A stretch of DNA of 64,000 bases from an uncultured Paraburkholderia sp. Its GTDB lineage: Bacteria; Pseudomonadota; Gammaproteobacteria; Burkholderiales; Burkholderiaceae. Both the position numbers and the translations under genes were made by a program. The stretch lies in NCBI GenBank assembly GCA_940746715.1, contig CALNWN010000001.1, forward strand, positions 744,001 to 808,000. Direction: 5' to 3'. Under the pieces are notes generated by a model that saw only the letters and a program-made list of their open reading frames with translations, made no database searches and was not told the DNA's origin. Position 1 is the first letter of the stretch; every line of letters begins with the position of its first letter. Positions 37,592 to 47,756 of this stretch are shown one piece after another.

Positions 37592-37963
37592 TCACGCGCC
37601 GGCGCGCCGCCGGGCCCGCACCGCGAGCTCGCGGAAAACCGCCGGCGGGACCGTGTCGGCGGGCACAAGCAGCATGTGCCGGCCGCCCTCGTCCGGCTTC
37701 AGGACGAGCACGAGCAAACGGTCGCTCCAGTGCGCGCAGCCGGCTATGCGACCCTGCGCAAGCAGAATACCGGGCCCCCACGCAGTGAGGCTCTCGCGCC
37801 TCACTGTCAGCGCGACAGGCTGCGCCCGGTCCTGCCACACCGAGCACAGCGCGAGGAGCGCGAACGCGGCAAGCGCCAACGGAAGCGCCTGCAAGACGCC
37901 CAGCCACGACGACACGCAGCTATAAACCGCTGCCGACGCCGTCGCGACGCAAACAGCAGACAC
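37592..37963 (-). CDS. Small membrane protein, possibly YgfX-like
   Basis: About 123 residues from a GTG start. The first ~45 residues are hydrophobic (VLQALPLALAAFALLALCSVW), followed by a soluble part that ends VPADTVPPAVFRELAVRARR. The layout (membrane hairpin, a short beta-rich region, then a D-x-(L/V)-P-x2-x-FR-x-L-x-V-R-x-R ending) resembles YgfX/CptA proteins. That resemblance is my inference and the function here is unknown. It lies between fabF and rpoE. Confidence 0.6.
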   Translation of the reverse strand: MSAVCVATASAAVYSCVSSWLGVLQALPLALAAFALLALCSVWQDRAQPVALTVRRESLTAWGPGILLAQGRIAGCAHWSDRLLVLVLKPDEGGRHMLLVPADTVPPAVFRELAVRARRRAGA

Positions 37964-37977
37964 GAGACACGCATCGT

Positions 37978-38016
37978 GAAAGAGCGCCGCAGCGCGATTC
38001 GCTGCTGCGCTCTTTC
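37978..38016. terminator. Hairpin between fabF and the YgfX-like gene
   Basis: GAAAGAGCG pairs with CGCTCTTTC and an inner GCAGCG with CGCTGC, separated by a small internal loop. T content after the stem is limited, so it may be a weak or bidirectional terminator of fabF. Confidence 0.55.
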
Positions 38017-38089
38017 CGACGTAGCCGTCTCAGGGGAAAGCGCCGGCGAGGCCGGCGCCGTCGGTTGGCGCGTCACCCGGCTGCGAGCC

Positions 38090-39328
38090 TCAGGCGCGCT
38101 TGAACACGAGCGTGCCGTTCGTGCCGCCGAACCCGAACGAGTTCTTCAGCGCGACGTCGATCTTCATCTCCCGCGCGGTGTTGGCGCAGTAGTCCAGGTC
38201 GCACTCGGGGTCCTGGTTGAAGATGTTGATCGTGGGCGGCGACACCTGATGGTGCACGGCAAGCACAGTGAACACCGACTCGAGACCGCCGGCGCCGCCG
38301 AGCAGGTGACCCGTCATCGACTTCGTCGAATTCACGACGATGGCTTTGGCATGGTCGCCGAACGCGCGCTTGATGCCGGTCGTTTCAGCCAGGTCGCCGA
38401 GCGGCGTGGACGTGCCGTGCGCATTCAGGTAATTCACCTGGTCGGCGTTGACACCCGCGTTCTTCATGGCCGCCAGCATGCAGCGGCGCGCGCCGTCGCC
38501 GTCTTCGAGCGGTGCGGTCATGTGATAGGCGTCGCCGCTCATCCCATAGCCGCCGACTTCGGCGTAAATCTTCGCGCCGCGTGCCTTGGCGTGCTCGTAC
38601 TCTTCGAGCACCATCACGCCGGCCCCTTCGCCGAGCACGAAACCATCGCGGTCCTTGTCCCACGGACGGCTCGCCGTTGCCGGATCGTCATTGCGCTGCG
38701 ACAGCGCGCGCGCCGCCGCGAAGCCGCCGATACCGAGCGGCGAGACAGTCGACTCCGCGCCGCCCGCGATCATCACGTCGGCGTCGCCGTATTCGATGAG
38801 GCGCGAAGCCTCGCCGATACAGTGCAGACCCGTCGTACACGCCGTGACGATGGCGAGATTCGGGCCCTTGATGCCGAACTTGATCGACAGGTGACCCGAG
38901 ATCATGTTGATGATCGACGCCGGCACGAAGAACGGCGAGATGCGGCGCGGGCCGCGATTGAGCAGCTCGGTTTGCGTGACTTCGATCATCGGCAGGCCGC
39001 CGATACCCGAACCCACCACGACGCCGATACGTTCCGAATTTTCGTCGGTGACTTGAAGGCCGCTGTCCTGCATCGCCTGGATGCCTGCGGCCACGCCGTA
39101 ATGGATGAACGTATCCATGTGGCGCGCTTCCTTACCGGGGATGTAGTCCTCGATATTGAAGCCCTTCACCTCGCCGGCGAAACGAGTCGAGAAGTTCGAC
39201 GCGTCGAACTTCGTGATATTGGCAATACCCGACTTGCCGGCGACCAGATTGGCCCAGCCGTCGGCAACATTATTGCCAACAGGCGAAATCAGCCCCAAGC
39301 CTGTAACAACAACACGACGGCGGCTCAC
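38090..39328 (-). CDS. fabF: 3-oxoacyl-[acyl-carrier-protein] synthase II
   Basis: 412 residues, the exact family length from the GTG at 39328, which has GAGG five bases upstream. It elongates acyl-ACP with malonyl-ACP. Catalytic Cys is in TACTTGLH, and the two His lie in [11 protein letters not shown] and [12 protein letters not shown]. It is the last gene of plsX-fabH-fabD-fabG-acpP-fabF. No disruption. Confidence 0.97.
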   Translation of the reverse strand: MSRRRVVVTGLGLISPVGNNVADGWANLVAGKSGIANITKFDASNFSTRFAGEVKGFNIEDYIPGKEARHMDTFIHYGVAAGIQAMQDSGLQVTDENSERIGVVVGSGIGGLPMIEVTQTELLNRGPRRISPFFVPASIINMISGHLSIKFGIKGPNLAIVTACTTGLHCIGEASRLIEYGDADVMIAGGAESTVSPLGIGGFAAARALSQRNDDPATASRPWDKDRDGFVLGEGAGVMVLEEYEHAKARGAKIYAEVGGYGMSGDAYHMTAPLEDGDGARRCMLAAMKNAGVNADQVNYLNAHGTSTPLGDLAETTGIKRAFGDHAKAIVVNSTKSMTGHLLGGAGGLESVFTVLAVHHQVSPPTINIFNQDPECDLDYCANTAREMKIDVALKNSFGFGGTNGTLVFKRA

Positions 39329-39571
39329 GGTAACCTCTTTTTCATAGATGACAAAAACAAAAGCCACAGCGGCCACAGGAACCTGCCCTGTGCACCCTGT
39401 GGCTGTTAAGTCGGCAATCGCGCGGAAACTTGCGCTGTCAACATCGCTGGCTCCTGCATGGCAACGCTTGCGTCAAGCGGCGTGGCAAAGAACGCCGGCC
39501 CCGATAGCGTCGGCAACCGACGCGGCAGGGCGTCATGCACCGCTAACGCCAGGACGCAGGTGCGAATGACC

Positions 39572-39811
39572 TTAGGCCTTGACGTTCGCGCGAGCGTAGT
39601 CGATCGCTTGCTGAACGGTGGTGATCTTCTCGGCTTCTTCATCCGGAATTTCCATGCCGAATTCGTCTTCGAGGGCCATCACGAGTTCAACCGTGTCCAG
39701 CGAGTCGGCGCCGAGGTCGTTCACGAACGAAGCTTCGTTCTTGATTTCCGCTTCGGCCACGCCCAGTTGTTCTGCGACGATCTTCTTGACGCGCTGTTCG
39801 ATATTGTCCAT
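39572..39811 (-). CDS. acpP: Acyl carrier protein
   Basis: 79 residues, acidic. The phosphopantetheine Ser lies in the invariant [15 protein letters not shown]. It carries growing acyl chains and is activated by AcpS (25665-26105). GGAGGGG lies just before the ATG. fabG is upstream and fabF downstream, as usual. Confidence 0.98.
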
Positions 39812-39962
39812 TACCCCTCCAAGGGAAAGAAGTTCAAAAATACAGGTGCGCGCATTTTATCAGGTTTAACCCGGCAAAAAAGCGGCGCATCAGCTTGCTG
39901 TCAAGGCATGCGCCCGACGCATTCGAGAAACGCATCAAGGCGCGGATAGTAAGCGAATTTGG

Positions 39963-40712
39963 TTACGACATGTACATTCCGCCGTTCACATGCATCGTCG
40001 TCCCTGTGATGTAACCGGCTTGCGGCGACGCGAGAAAAGCCACGGCGTGTGCGATATCTTCCGGGCTGCCGAGACGGCCCAGCGGAATCTGTGTTTTGAG
40101 CGCGGTTTGCTGCTCTTCAGGCAAGGTGCGCGTCATGTCGGTGTCGATGAAGCCCGGCGCCACGCAGTTCACCGTGATGCCGCGGCTGCCGATTTCACGT
40201 GCGAGCGCGCGCGTCATACCGGCCACGCCTGCTTTCGCCGCGGCGTAGTTGACCTGCCCCGGGTTGCCCGCCGAGCCGACCACCGACGTGATGTTGATGA
40301 TGCGGCCGCCCTTCGCCTTCATCATCGGGCGCAACACCGCGCGCGACAGACGGAACACCGACTTCAGATTGGTGTCGATCACCGCGTCCCAGTCGTCGTC
40401 TTTCATGCGCATGGCCAACTGGTCCTGCGTGATGCCGGCGTTGTTCACCAGCACGTGGAGCGCGCCGAATTCCTTCACCGTACCGTCGATCAGCGCTTCC
40501 GCAGCCGCCGCGTCGTTCACGTCGAGCACCGCGCCGCGGCCGCTCACGCCGGCCACATTGAGCGCTTCACTAATGGCCGCCGCACCGCTTTCGCTGGTCG
40601 CCGTGCCGATCACAGTGGCGCCCTGGCGCGCGAGTTCCAGCGCAATGGCGCGGCCAATGCCGCGCGAGGCGCCCGTGACGATTGCGATGTGCTTGTCGAG
40701 ATTCTTTTCCAT
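39963..40712 (-). CDS. fabG: 3-oxoacyl-[acyl-carrier-protein] reductase
   Basis: 249 residues, short-chain dehydrogenase. The NADPH-binding TGASRGIGRAIA is near the N terminus; the catalytic Ser is in ITSVVGSAGNPGQ and the Tyr/Lys pair in VNYAAAKAGV. It reduces 3-oxoacyl-ACP in chain elongation. Located between fabD and acpP in the fab operon and intact. Confidence 0.97.
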   Translation of the reverse strand: MEKNLDKHIAIVTGASRGIGRAIALELARQGATVIGTATSESGAAAISEALNVAGVSGRGAVLDVNDAAAAEALIDGTVKEFGALHVLVNNAGITQDQLAMRMKDDDWDAVIDTNLKSVFRLSRAVLRPMMKAKGGRIINITSVVGSAGNPGQVNYAAAKAGVAGMTRALAREIGSRGITVNCVAPGFIDTDMTRTLPEEQQTALKTQIPLGRLGSPEDIAHAVAFLASPQAGYITGTTMHVNGGMYMS

Positions 40713-40785
40713 CTGTCGATCCGAATGCCCTTCGGAGGGCTGATTGATTGCTGATGCTTGCTGCGCTGTCTGTGCGACGTCGCAC

Positions 40786-41721
40786 TCAGCTGGCTGTCAG
40801 GAGCTTGAGCGTTTCATCGAGCGAGGCCGGATCGAACACCGACGCGCCGACCAGATTGCCGTCGATGCGCTTGGTCAACCCCGCAAGGACCTTGCCCGGC
40901 CCGCATTCTACGACGTGCGTAACGCCCTGCGCCGCCATGGCCTGCACGCTCTCGACCCAGCGCACGGCGCCGGCCGCCTGGCGCACCAGTGCGTCCTTGA
41001 TTTGCGCCGGCTCGTTGACGATCGCAACGTCGACATTATTGATGACGGGGATGGACGGCACCTGCACGTTGACGCTTGCCAGGTATTCGCGCAGCTGATC
41101 CGAAGCCGGCTTGAGCAGCGACGAGTGGAACGGCGCCGACACCGGCAGCGGCAGCGCGCGTTTCGCGCCCTTCGCCTTCGCGACTTCGCAGGCCTTCTCG
41201 ACGGCGGCTTTGTGGCCCGCGATCACGACCTGCGACGGCGCATTGAAATTAACCGCTTCGACGACGCCCGCCGCCGACGCTTCCGCGCACACCGCGCGCA
41301 CCGTGTCGTCGTCGAGACCGAGAATCGCCGCCATGCCGCCTTCGCCGACGGGCACAGCCGTTTGCATGGCTTGCGCACGGAAACGCACGAGCGGCACAGC
41401 GTCGCGAAACCCGATTGCGCCGGCCGCGACGAGCGCCGTGTATTCGCCGAGACTATGACCGGCGACGAGAGCCGGCGCCGGGCCGCCCGCCTGCTGCCAC
41501 GCGCGGTAGATCGCGTAGGCCGCCGTCAGCATGACCGGCTGGGTGTTGGTGGTGAGATTGAGATCTTCCGCGGGGCCTTCGGCGATCAGCTTGCCGAGGT
41601 CCTGATTGAGCGCGTCGGACGCTTCCTGAACCGTCTCGCGCACAATGGGCTGATCGGCGAAAGCGTTGAGCATGCCGACCGATTGCGAACCCTGTCCAGG
41701 GAAAACGAACGCAAATTTCAT
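40786..41721 (-). CDS. fabD: Malonyl-CoA:ACP transacylase
   Basis: 311 residues. The nucleophile elbow GHSLGEYTAL and the N-terminal FVFPGQGSQ are diagnostic; the catalytic His lies in PFHSSLL. It loads malonate onto ACP for fatty-acid synthesis. fabH is upstream by 96 bases and fabG downstream by 73. Confidence 0.97.
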   Translation of the reverse strand: MKFAFVFPGQGSQSVGMLNAFADQPIVRETVQEASDALNQDLGKLIAEGPAEDLNLTTNTQPVMLTAAYAIYRAWQQAGGPAPALVAGHSLGEYTALVAAGAIGFRDAVPLVRFRAQAMQTAVPVGEGGMAAILGLDDDTVRAVCAEASAAGVVEAVNFNAPSQVVIAGHKAAVEKACEVAKAKGAKRALPLPVSAPFHSSLLKPASDQLREYLASVNVQVPSIPVINNVDVAIVNEPAQIKDALVRQAAGAVRWVESVQAMAAQGVTHVVECGPGKVLAGLTKRIDGNLVGASVFDPASLDETLKLLTAS

Positions 41722-41817
41722 ATCGTCCCCAAAATCGATTTAGTCAGATGTAGGCGCGCGGCCCGTGAGCACGCGGCGCGGGGCGCTTTGAAGGCGTCGC
41801 CCGAAGTCAGCCGGCGA

Positions 41818-42807
41818 TCAGTAACGGATGACCGACGCGCCCCACGTGAAGCCGCCGCCGACGCCTTCGATCAGCACGTTCTGGCCGCGCTTGATGCGGC
41901 CGTCGCGCACCGCGACGTCGAGTGCGAGCGGAATGGAGGCCGCTGACGTATTGCCGTGCTCGCCCACCGTGACGACCATGCGCTCCTGCGGCAAGCCGAG
42001 CTTGCGGCAAGTGCTTTGCATGATGCGGATATTGGCCTGATGCGGAATCAGCCAGTCGATCTGATCAGCCGACAGATTCGCTTTCTCGAGCGCCTCGACC
42101 GCGACTTTTTCCAGCACGTTGACGGCCAGCTTGAACACCGCCTGCCCGTCCATGTGCAGGAACGCGCTGCCCGCCACCACGCCGCCGTTCACGTTGGCCG
42201 GCGTGCAGAGAATGTTCGAATGACTGCCGTCCGCGTGCAACGCGCTCGACAGGACACCCGGTTCTGTCGACGCCTGCAGAATCACCGCGCCCGCGCCGTC
42301 GCCAAACAGCACGCAGGTGGTGCGGTCGTTGAAATCGAGAATGCGCGAGAATGTCTCTGCGCCGACGACGAGCGCCGTGCGATGCTGGCCGCCGCGAATC
42401 AGGCTGTCCGCCATGGAAACGGCATAGGCGAAACCGGAACACACGGCCTGGACGTCGAACGCCGCGCCGTGATTCCTGATGCCGAGCTTGTTCTGCAGCA
42501 GGCACGCCGTGCTCGGAAACACGAAGTCCGGCGTGGAGGTGGCGACAATGATCAGGTCGATGGCTTGCGGGTCGATGTCCGCCGCTTCGATCGCGCGCTG
42601 CGAGGCGATTTGCGCGAGGTCGCTCGTGGTGACGTCCGGGTCGGCGAAGTGACGCGCATGGATACCCGTGCGGGCCACGATCCATTCGTCGCTCGTCTCT
42701 ACGCCCTGCTTCGCGAGACGCTCGGCGAGGTCCTGATTGGTGACGCGCGCGGGCGGCAGATAGCTGCCGGTTCCCAGGACGCGGGAATAAATTGTCGATT
42801 GAGCCAT
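41818..42807 (-). CDS. fabH: 3-oxoacyl-[acyl-carrier-protein] synthase III
   Basis: 329 residues. It starts fatty-acid synthesis by condensing acetyl-CoA with malonyl-ACP. The active Cys is in [12 protein letters not shown], His in PHQANIRIM and Asn in [12 protein letters not shown], all conserved. Its ATG overlaps the plsX stop by one base (TAATG), so the two are coupled. Confidence 0.97.
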   Translation of the reverse strand: MAQSTIYSRVLGTGSYLPPARVTNQDLAERLAKQGVETSDEWIVARTGIHARHFADPDVTTSDLAQIASQRAIEAADIDPQAIDLIIVATSTPDFVFPSTACLLQNKLGIRNHGAAFDVQAVCSGFAYAVSMADSLIRGGQHRTALVVGAETFSRILDFNDRTTCVLFGDGAGAVILQASTEPGVLSSALHADGSHSNILCTPANVNGGVVAGSAFLHMDGQAVFKLAVNVLEKVAVEALEKANLSADQIDWLIPHQANIRIMQSTCRKLGLPQERMVVTVGEHGNTSAASIPLALDVAVRDGRIKRGQNVLIEGVGGGFTWGASVIRY

Positions 42808-43910
42808 TATGCCTTCGAGGATTGCGCAGCGTAGGGCTCGGCCGGCTGGCCTGCGATGGGGCCGTGACCCGCACCGCTTGCGTCGCGCGCCGCCTGCTCA
42901 AGAGAACCGGCGTTCTCTTCCATCGCTCGCGCAAGGCGCTCCAGCACGCCGTTTTTGACGGCATCATACCCGCGTTTGATAGCCCACTCAAACCCGCAGG
43001 CGTCCGCCGAACCGTGGCTTTTGATCACCAGTCCGCGCAAGCCCAGCAGCGCGGCACCATTGTATTGCCGATGATCGACGCGCTTCTTGAAGCGCATCAA
43101 TACCGGCAAGGCGAGCACCGCCATCACCTTCGTGAGCCACGAACGGCCGAACTCTTCCTTGATGATGTTCGACAACATCTGCGCGAGGCCTTCGGACGTC
43201 TTGAGCGCCACATTGCCGACGAAACCGTCGCACACGATCACGTCGACCGTGCCCTTGAAGATGTCGTTGCCTTCCACATTGCCGTGAAAGTTGAGCGTGC
43301 TCGCGCGCAGCAGTTCGCCGGCACGTTTGATGGTGTCGTTGCCCTTGATGACTTCTTCGCCGATATTGAGGAGCCCAATGCTAGGCCGCTCCTTACCTTC
43401 GAGCGCGGACACGAGCGCGTGCCCCATCTCCGCGAATTGCAGCAGATGCTGCGGTTCGCAGTCGACGTTGGCGCCCAGGTCGAGCATCATGGTGTAGCCG
43501 TTGGGGTTCGGCAAGGCGGACGCGATCGCCGGACGCTCGATGCCCGATAGCGTTTTCAGCACATAGCGCGAAACCGCCATCAGCGCGCCGGTATTGCCGG
43601 CGGAAATGCAGGCTTGCGCCTCGCCTTCCTTCACGCGGTTCAGCGCCACGCGCATGGATGAATCTTTTTTCTTGCGCAGCGCGACTTCAACCGGATCGTC
43701 CATAGCGACGATCTCGGAAGCGGATACGACCGTCAACGCCGACAGGTCCTGAGCCTTCAACTTCTTTAGCTGCGCACGAATCGCACTTTCAATGCCGACG
43801 AGCAGCAACTGTGCGTCGGGATGCGAGCGAACGAAGTTGACGGCAGCGGGAACGGTCACGGACGGGCCGTGGTCGCCTCCCATGCAATCTATCGTGAGCT
43901 TTACTGTCAT
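42807..43910 (-). CDS. plsX: Phosphate acyltransferase PlsX
   Basis: 367 residues. It makes acyl-phosphate from acyl-ACP for phosphatidic acid synthesis and is membrane-associated. The N-terminal [19 protein letters not shown] and internal [13 protein letters not shown] are diagnostic. rpmF is upstream and fabH is coupled downstream. A terminator-like hairpin in the rpmF-plsX gap may set its level relative to L32. Confidence 0.96.
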   Translation of the reverse strand: MTVKLTIDCMGGDHGPSVTVPAAVNFVRSHPDAQLLLVGIESAIRAQLKKLKAQDLSALTVVSASEIVAMDDPVEVALRKKKDSSMRVALNRVKEGEAQACISAGNTGALMAVSRYVLKTLSGIERPAIASALPNPNGYTMMLDLGANVDCEPQHLLQFAEMGHALVSALEGKERPSIGLLNIGEEVIKGNDTIKRAGELLRASTLNFHGNVEGNDIFKGTVDVIVCDGFVGNVALKTSEGLAQMLSNIIKEEFGRSWLTKVMAVLALPVLMRFKKRVDHRQYNGAALLGLRGLVIKSHGSADACGFEWAIKRGYDAVKNGVLERLARAMEENAGSLEQAARDASGAGHGPIAGQPAEPYAAQSSKA

Positions 43911-43980
43911 GGAGTGCGGCGAATTTCAGACGCTCTGCATAGATCGCAGTCAGCGCTGAAGCTGCAACTGCAATCGACAC

Positions 43981-44010
43981 AAAAAAGCGGCAATTCAATG
44001 CCGCCTTTTT
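43981..44010 (-). terminator. Terminator-like hairpin between rpmF and plsX
   Basis: On the minus strand GCGGCA pairs with TGCCGC around a short loop, flanked by A and T runs, with six T residues after the stem. It lies 72 bases past rpmF and 70 before plsX, so it probably attenuates read-through into the lipid genes. Confidence 0.65.
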
Positions 44011-44081
44011 GCCGAGCCGGGAAAATGTCAAGCGAACTGATCGCCACGCGAAACGCCGGTTGGTGCAACGCAGTGAAACGA

Positions 44082-44261
44082 TTAGTCGTTCTTCGTCTTG
44101 ACGACTTTCTTGCCGCGATAGTAGCCGTTCGGGCTCACATGGTGACGCAGATGCACTTCGCCCGTGCTCGGTTCCACAGCCAGCGGCGCTGCCGTGAGGA
44201 AATCGTGCGAACGGTGCATGCCGCGCTTCGACGACGACTTCTTATTTTGTTGAACTGCCAT
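44082..44261 (-). CDS. rpmF: 50S ribosomal protein L32
   Basis: 59 residues. It begins [20 protein letters not shown] and continues with the L32 pattern [17 protein letters not shown]. There is no zinc-binding Cys set, as in many Cys-minus L32 proteins. The usual partner yceD lies 101 bases upstream and is broken here. It is intact and expected to be expressed. Confidence 0.97.
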   Translation of the reverse strand: MAVQQNKKSSSKRGMHRSHDFLTAAPLAVEPSTGEVHLRHHVSPNGYYRGKKVVKTKND

Positions 44262-44362
44262 GACTAACTCCTAAAAATTTTCCGAATTCTAACACAGCCC
44301 GACGCGGTGTCCGCCACTGGCCGAATGGCCAATGCGCCCGCCTCGCGCTCCCATGCAACTGT

Positions 44363-44991
44363 TCAGTGCTTCTTGCCGCCCGGCTCGCCGCGCTTGAGAC
44401 TTTCGAGCGCCGCGAACGGATTCGGCCGCTCGGGCTCGCCGCCCTCATCTGCGCCGTCAGCCTCGTCCAGCGCAGCTTCGTCGCCCTCGCCTTCGGTACC
44501 GGCCGCACCAGAGACGAGACTCTCGTGCACCTCGGGACAAACCTCGTGCTTGGGCACGAGCGGCAAGGAAAGCAGCAACTCTTCTTCGATCAGGTCGACG
44601 AGATCGAACTGGCGCGAGCCCACGATCACTTCGACCTCATCCTCGTCGAGCGGAAACTCTTCGGCTTCCGCCTCAGTGTTGACGATCCGGTAGGTCGCGT
44701 CGACATTGAACGCCTGCGAGTACGGTGTCATGCACCGCTGACATTCGAGCCAGGCAGCGCTCGCCATCCTCAAATAAGGCTGGGGACCCTCGGTGCCGTT
44801 GTCCTGCAATTCCGGCTGCGTCGCCCCTTCGGCTTGCTAGGTGAACGCGGTGTCGCGGTCTGGCGCTTCTGCCGGGACTTCGTTTAACATGCGCGGCAGT
44901 TGCGAGACGCGCACGACACCCGCGCAAATTCGAACAGATCGAGTTCGTGCGGGTCGGACAGACCTGCAGGTTTGCCAGGATGTTGAGTCAT
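44363..44991 (-). pseudogene. yceD: YceD (DUF177), broken by a frameshift, a TAG codon and a deletion
   Basis: The start at 44991 has AGGAG upstream and reads MTQHPGKPAGLSDPHELDLF. The frame is lost near 44920, continues in another frame as GVVRVSQLPRMLNEVPAEAP and meets TAG at 44837-44839 exactly where a Trp codon is expected after DTAFT. The same frame then goes on through QAEGATQPELQDNGTEGPQP and the conserved LECQRCMTPY to the end at 44363; a few residues before AAWLECQ also look deleted. YceD is a conserved partner of rpmF needed for normal 23S rRNA levels in E. coli. Internal re-initiation at a TTG could give a C-terminal fragment. Confidence 0.85.
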
Positions 44992-45295
44992 GTGCGCTCC
45001 TGCGTCGGCAATGTTCGCAGCTAACTAAGTTTCGCCGCCAAATCACGGGATAAATCAGTTTGCGAGAAAGCCCGCGTACCTTCAGTGATGCGCGGCAGCC
45101 GTTCTTAACTCTTAACTTCCTACTTACTGCCGCGGCACGCACCGAGGCTCGCCTGACGCCTGACGCAAGCATACCGATGAAAAGAAAAGCCCAAAATCAT
45201 ATCCGTTTTGTCTTTTCGAGACAAACACTTAAGCCCGTACTTGCGCAGCCTGCGCGCAACTGCGTATGTCCCGCCCTTCCAGCCGTCAACCGCTC
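44992..45295. other. Intergenic region between divergent yceD and maf
   Basis: About 300 bases. It should hold the promoter of the yceD-rpmF-plsX-fab operon. An AT-rich patch near 45180-45220 is visible, but I could not assign -35/-10 elements with confidence. No gene seen. Confidence 0.4.
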
Positions 45296-45914
45296 ATGCC
45301 TGATTCCCTGAAAAGCCCGCCACGTCTCATTCTGGCGTCGAGTTCGCCGTACCGCCGCGAGTTGTTCGAGCGCCTTCGCATTCCATTCGACGTGGCCGTG
45401 CCCGCGATCGACGAAACCCCGCACGCCGGCGAAACGCCCGAAGCCACCGCGTTGCGGCTCGCCGAGGCGAAGGCGCGCGCCGTGGCCGCGGCGCTTGCGC
45501 CGGATGAAGCCGTGCTCGTAATCGGCTCCGATCAGGTCGCGACTTACGACGGCCTGCAAATCGGCAAGCCGGGCACGCACGAAAGGCGCTCGCACAGTTT
45601 TGCAGGCGATGCGGGGACGCGAGGTGCTGTTCCATAGCGCGCTGTGTCTTTTCGACAGCCGCTCGGGAGCCGCGCAGAGCGTCGACGTCATCACTCGCGT
45701 GCGTTTTCGCAATCTGCCGGATGCGGCGCTCGAAGCTTATCTGCTCGCCGAAACGCCCTATGATGTCGCAGGCAGCGCGAAATCCGAGGGACTCGGCATT
45801 GCGCTGCTGGAAGCGATCCACTCCGACGATCCGACGGCTCTCGTCGGTCTGCCGCTGATCGCGCTGTCGGACATGCTGATGACAGCGGGCTACCCGCTAT
45901 TGGGGGCGCAATGA
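45296..45914 (+). pseudogene. maf: Maf-like nucleotide pyrophosphatase, frameshifted
   Basis: The N-terminal frame reads [40 protein letters not shown] and [13 protein letters not shown], the Maf signature with the catalytic Asp/Glu region. The frame is lost in 45581-45604: two small indels near HERALAQLQAMRG shift it, and the C-terminal half continues in another frame as [16 protein letters not shown] to the TGA at 45914. Maf enzymes hydrolyse non-canonical nucleoside triphosphates. Its stop overlaps the next gene's ATG by four bases. As read, only a truncated product is possible. Confidence 0.85.
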
Positions 45915-46631
45915 GCGGCACGCTCTATCTGATCCCGAACACACTGGGCGAAGGCGACGCCGACGCGCTCGGCGCCGTTCTGCCCGCCCCCCGGTTCGCG
46001 CCCGCGCCGCGGCGCTTCAGTACTACATCGGCGAAAATGCGAAAACTACGCGCGCTTTTCTGAAGAAAGTCGGCACTGAACGGCCGATTCAGGAGATCGA
46101 GATCCGCGAACTCAACGTCAATACACCGGCCGGCGAGATCGACAAACTGCTCGCGCCGGTCCTGGCCGGCACGGACGCCGGGCTGGTGTCGGAAGCCGGC
46201 TGCCCGGCGGTTGCCGATCCGGGCGCGTTACTGGTGCGCCGGGCGCACGAGCGCGGCGTGAAGGTCGTGCCGTTCGTCGGCCCGAGTTCCATTCTTCTGG
46301 CGCTGATGGCCTCGGGACTCAACGGGCAAAATTTTGCGTTTCACGGCTACTTGCCGGTCGACGCAGCCGAAAGGGCCAAGCGCCTGCGCGAGCTGGAAAT
46401 GCAATCGCGCAAGGGCAAGCAGACGCAGATCTTTATTGAGACGCCGTACCGCACCGGGCGCTGCTGGACACCTTGCTGGCCACCTGCGCACCTTCGACGC
46501 TTGCCTGCGTTGCCGTCGATCTGACGCTGGACACGGAAACCATCCGCAGCCACACGGTGGCGGACTGGAAGAAGAAACCGGCCATCGAGCTGCACAAGCG
46601 GCCGGCGATCTTTCTGATATTGGCGACGTAA
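45911..46631 (+). pseudogene. RsmI-like tetrapyrrole-methylase-fold SAM methyltransferase, two frameshifts
   Basis: It begins MSGTLYLIPNTLGEGDADAL. A run of six C residues at 45987-45992, where four would keep the frame, shifts it; reading then resumes as YYIGENAKTTRAFLKKVGTE, VSEAGCPAVADPGALLVRRA and FVGPSSILLALMASGLNGQN, the RsmI/TP-methylase signatures. A second shift near 46454 follows ETPYR, and the end reads VADWKKKPAIELHKRPAIFL before the stop at 46631. RsmI-type enzymes methylate 16S rRNA; this shorter paralogue's target is uncertain. The gene is inactive as read. Confidence 0.84.
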
Positions 46632-46679
46632 AGCCGAACGCCGCGAGGATGGGCCGCGTGGCACCGCGCGGCCGCCACC

Positions 46680-47684
46680 TCAACGCAGATTGAGCCTGGC
46701 GCCAAACGCCAGCGCGTGCACCGCGCCGCCGCCCACCGCCGCGCCGAACTTGCGCGCGACGCGGTCGGTAATGCTCTCCTTGACCGTGTAGTCGACGATG
46801 TCCGGCGCCTTGATGATTTCCCGCGCCACGTAATTGGCATCGCCAAAACCGTCGGCGAGACCGAGTTCCACGCTTTTCTGGCCGGTCCAGAAAAGGCCGG
46901 AGAACATGTCCGGCGTCTCGTGCAGACGCTTGCCGCGCCCTTGACGCACGGCATCGATGAACTGCCCATGAATCTGGTCGAGGATTTCCTGCGCATGCTG
47001 ATCCATTTTCGGCGTTTCAGGCGAGAACGGATCGTAAAAGCCCTTGTTCTCGCCGGAAGTGTGCAGCCTGCGCTGGATCCCGAGCTTGTCCATCAGCCCG
47101 GTGAAGCCGAAGCTGTCCATCAGCACGCCGATCGAGCCGACGATACTCGCCTTGTCGACATAAATCTTGTCGCCGGCCGCCGCGGCATAGTAACCGCCGG
47201 ACGCACACATGTCCCCGACCACGACATAGAGCGGAATTGACGGATGTTTGGCGCGCAAACGCCGCATTTCCTCATAAATGATGCCGGCCTGCACCGGACT
47301 GCCGCCGGGGCTATTGCAACGGAGGATGACGCCGGCTGTGCCCGCGTCCTCGAACGCGCTTTCGAGCGCAGCGCTAATATCTTCGGCGTTCGCCCGCGTA
47401 TCTGCGAATATTTCGCCGTCAAGTGCAATGAGGGCCGTGTGGCGGCCCGACGCGGCGATCTTGTCCCCGGAGAAATCGAACACGGCCCATACCACGAGGC
47501 CCAGCACAACGAGGAACAACAGCCGGAAGAAGATCTTCCAGCGGCGCGCCGCCCGCTGTTCGTTGATGGCGGCGAGCGCAATACGCTCGAGCGCCGCGCG
47601 CTCCCAGCCCGGTTCGTCTGCGGAAGCGCGGCTGCGGCCGCTAAGGGGCGGCTCTTTCGTTTCGGGCGTCAAGTTGTCGGACAT
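46680..47684 (-). CDS. sppA: Signal peptide peptidase SppA-type (S49) protease
   Basis: 334 residues. One N-terminal membrane anchor (IFFRLLFLVVLGLVVWAVF) and a periplasmic S49 domain. The catalytic Ser is in GDMCASGGYYAA and the Lys follows in KIYVDKASIVGSIGVLM; LRCNSPGGSPVQAG is the usual oxyanion-side loop. It degrades leftover signal peptides in the membrane. It lies downstream of the HAD/Rieske gene and is intact although its neighbours are broken. Confidence 0.93.
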   Translation of the reverse strand: MSDNLTPETKEPPLSGRSRASADEPGWERAALERIALAAINEQRAARRWKIFFRLLFLVVLGLVVWAVFDFSGDKIAASGRHTALIALDGEIFADTRANAEDISAALESAFEDAGTAGVILRCNSPGGSPVQAGIIYEEMRRLRAKHPSIPLYVVVGDMCASGGYYAAAAGDKIYVDKASIVGSIGVLMDSFGFTGLMDKLGIQRRLHTSGENKGFYDPFSPETPKMDQHAQEILDQIHGQFIDAVRQGRGKRLHETPDMFSGLFWTGQKSVELGLADGFGDANYVAREIIKAPDIVDYTVKESITDRVARKFGAAVGGGAVHALAFGARLNLR

Positions 47685-47756
47685 GCGGACTTTGGAATGG
47701 TCGGGAAAGACGGGTAAAACGCGAAAAGCTGCGCGAAAATCGGCGCAAAAAGCGGA

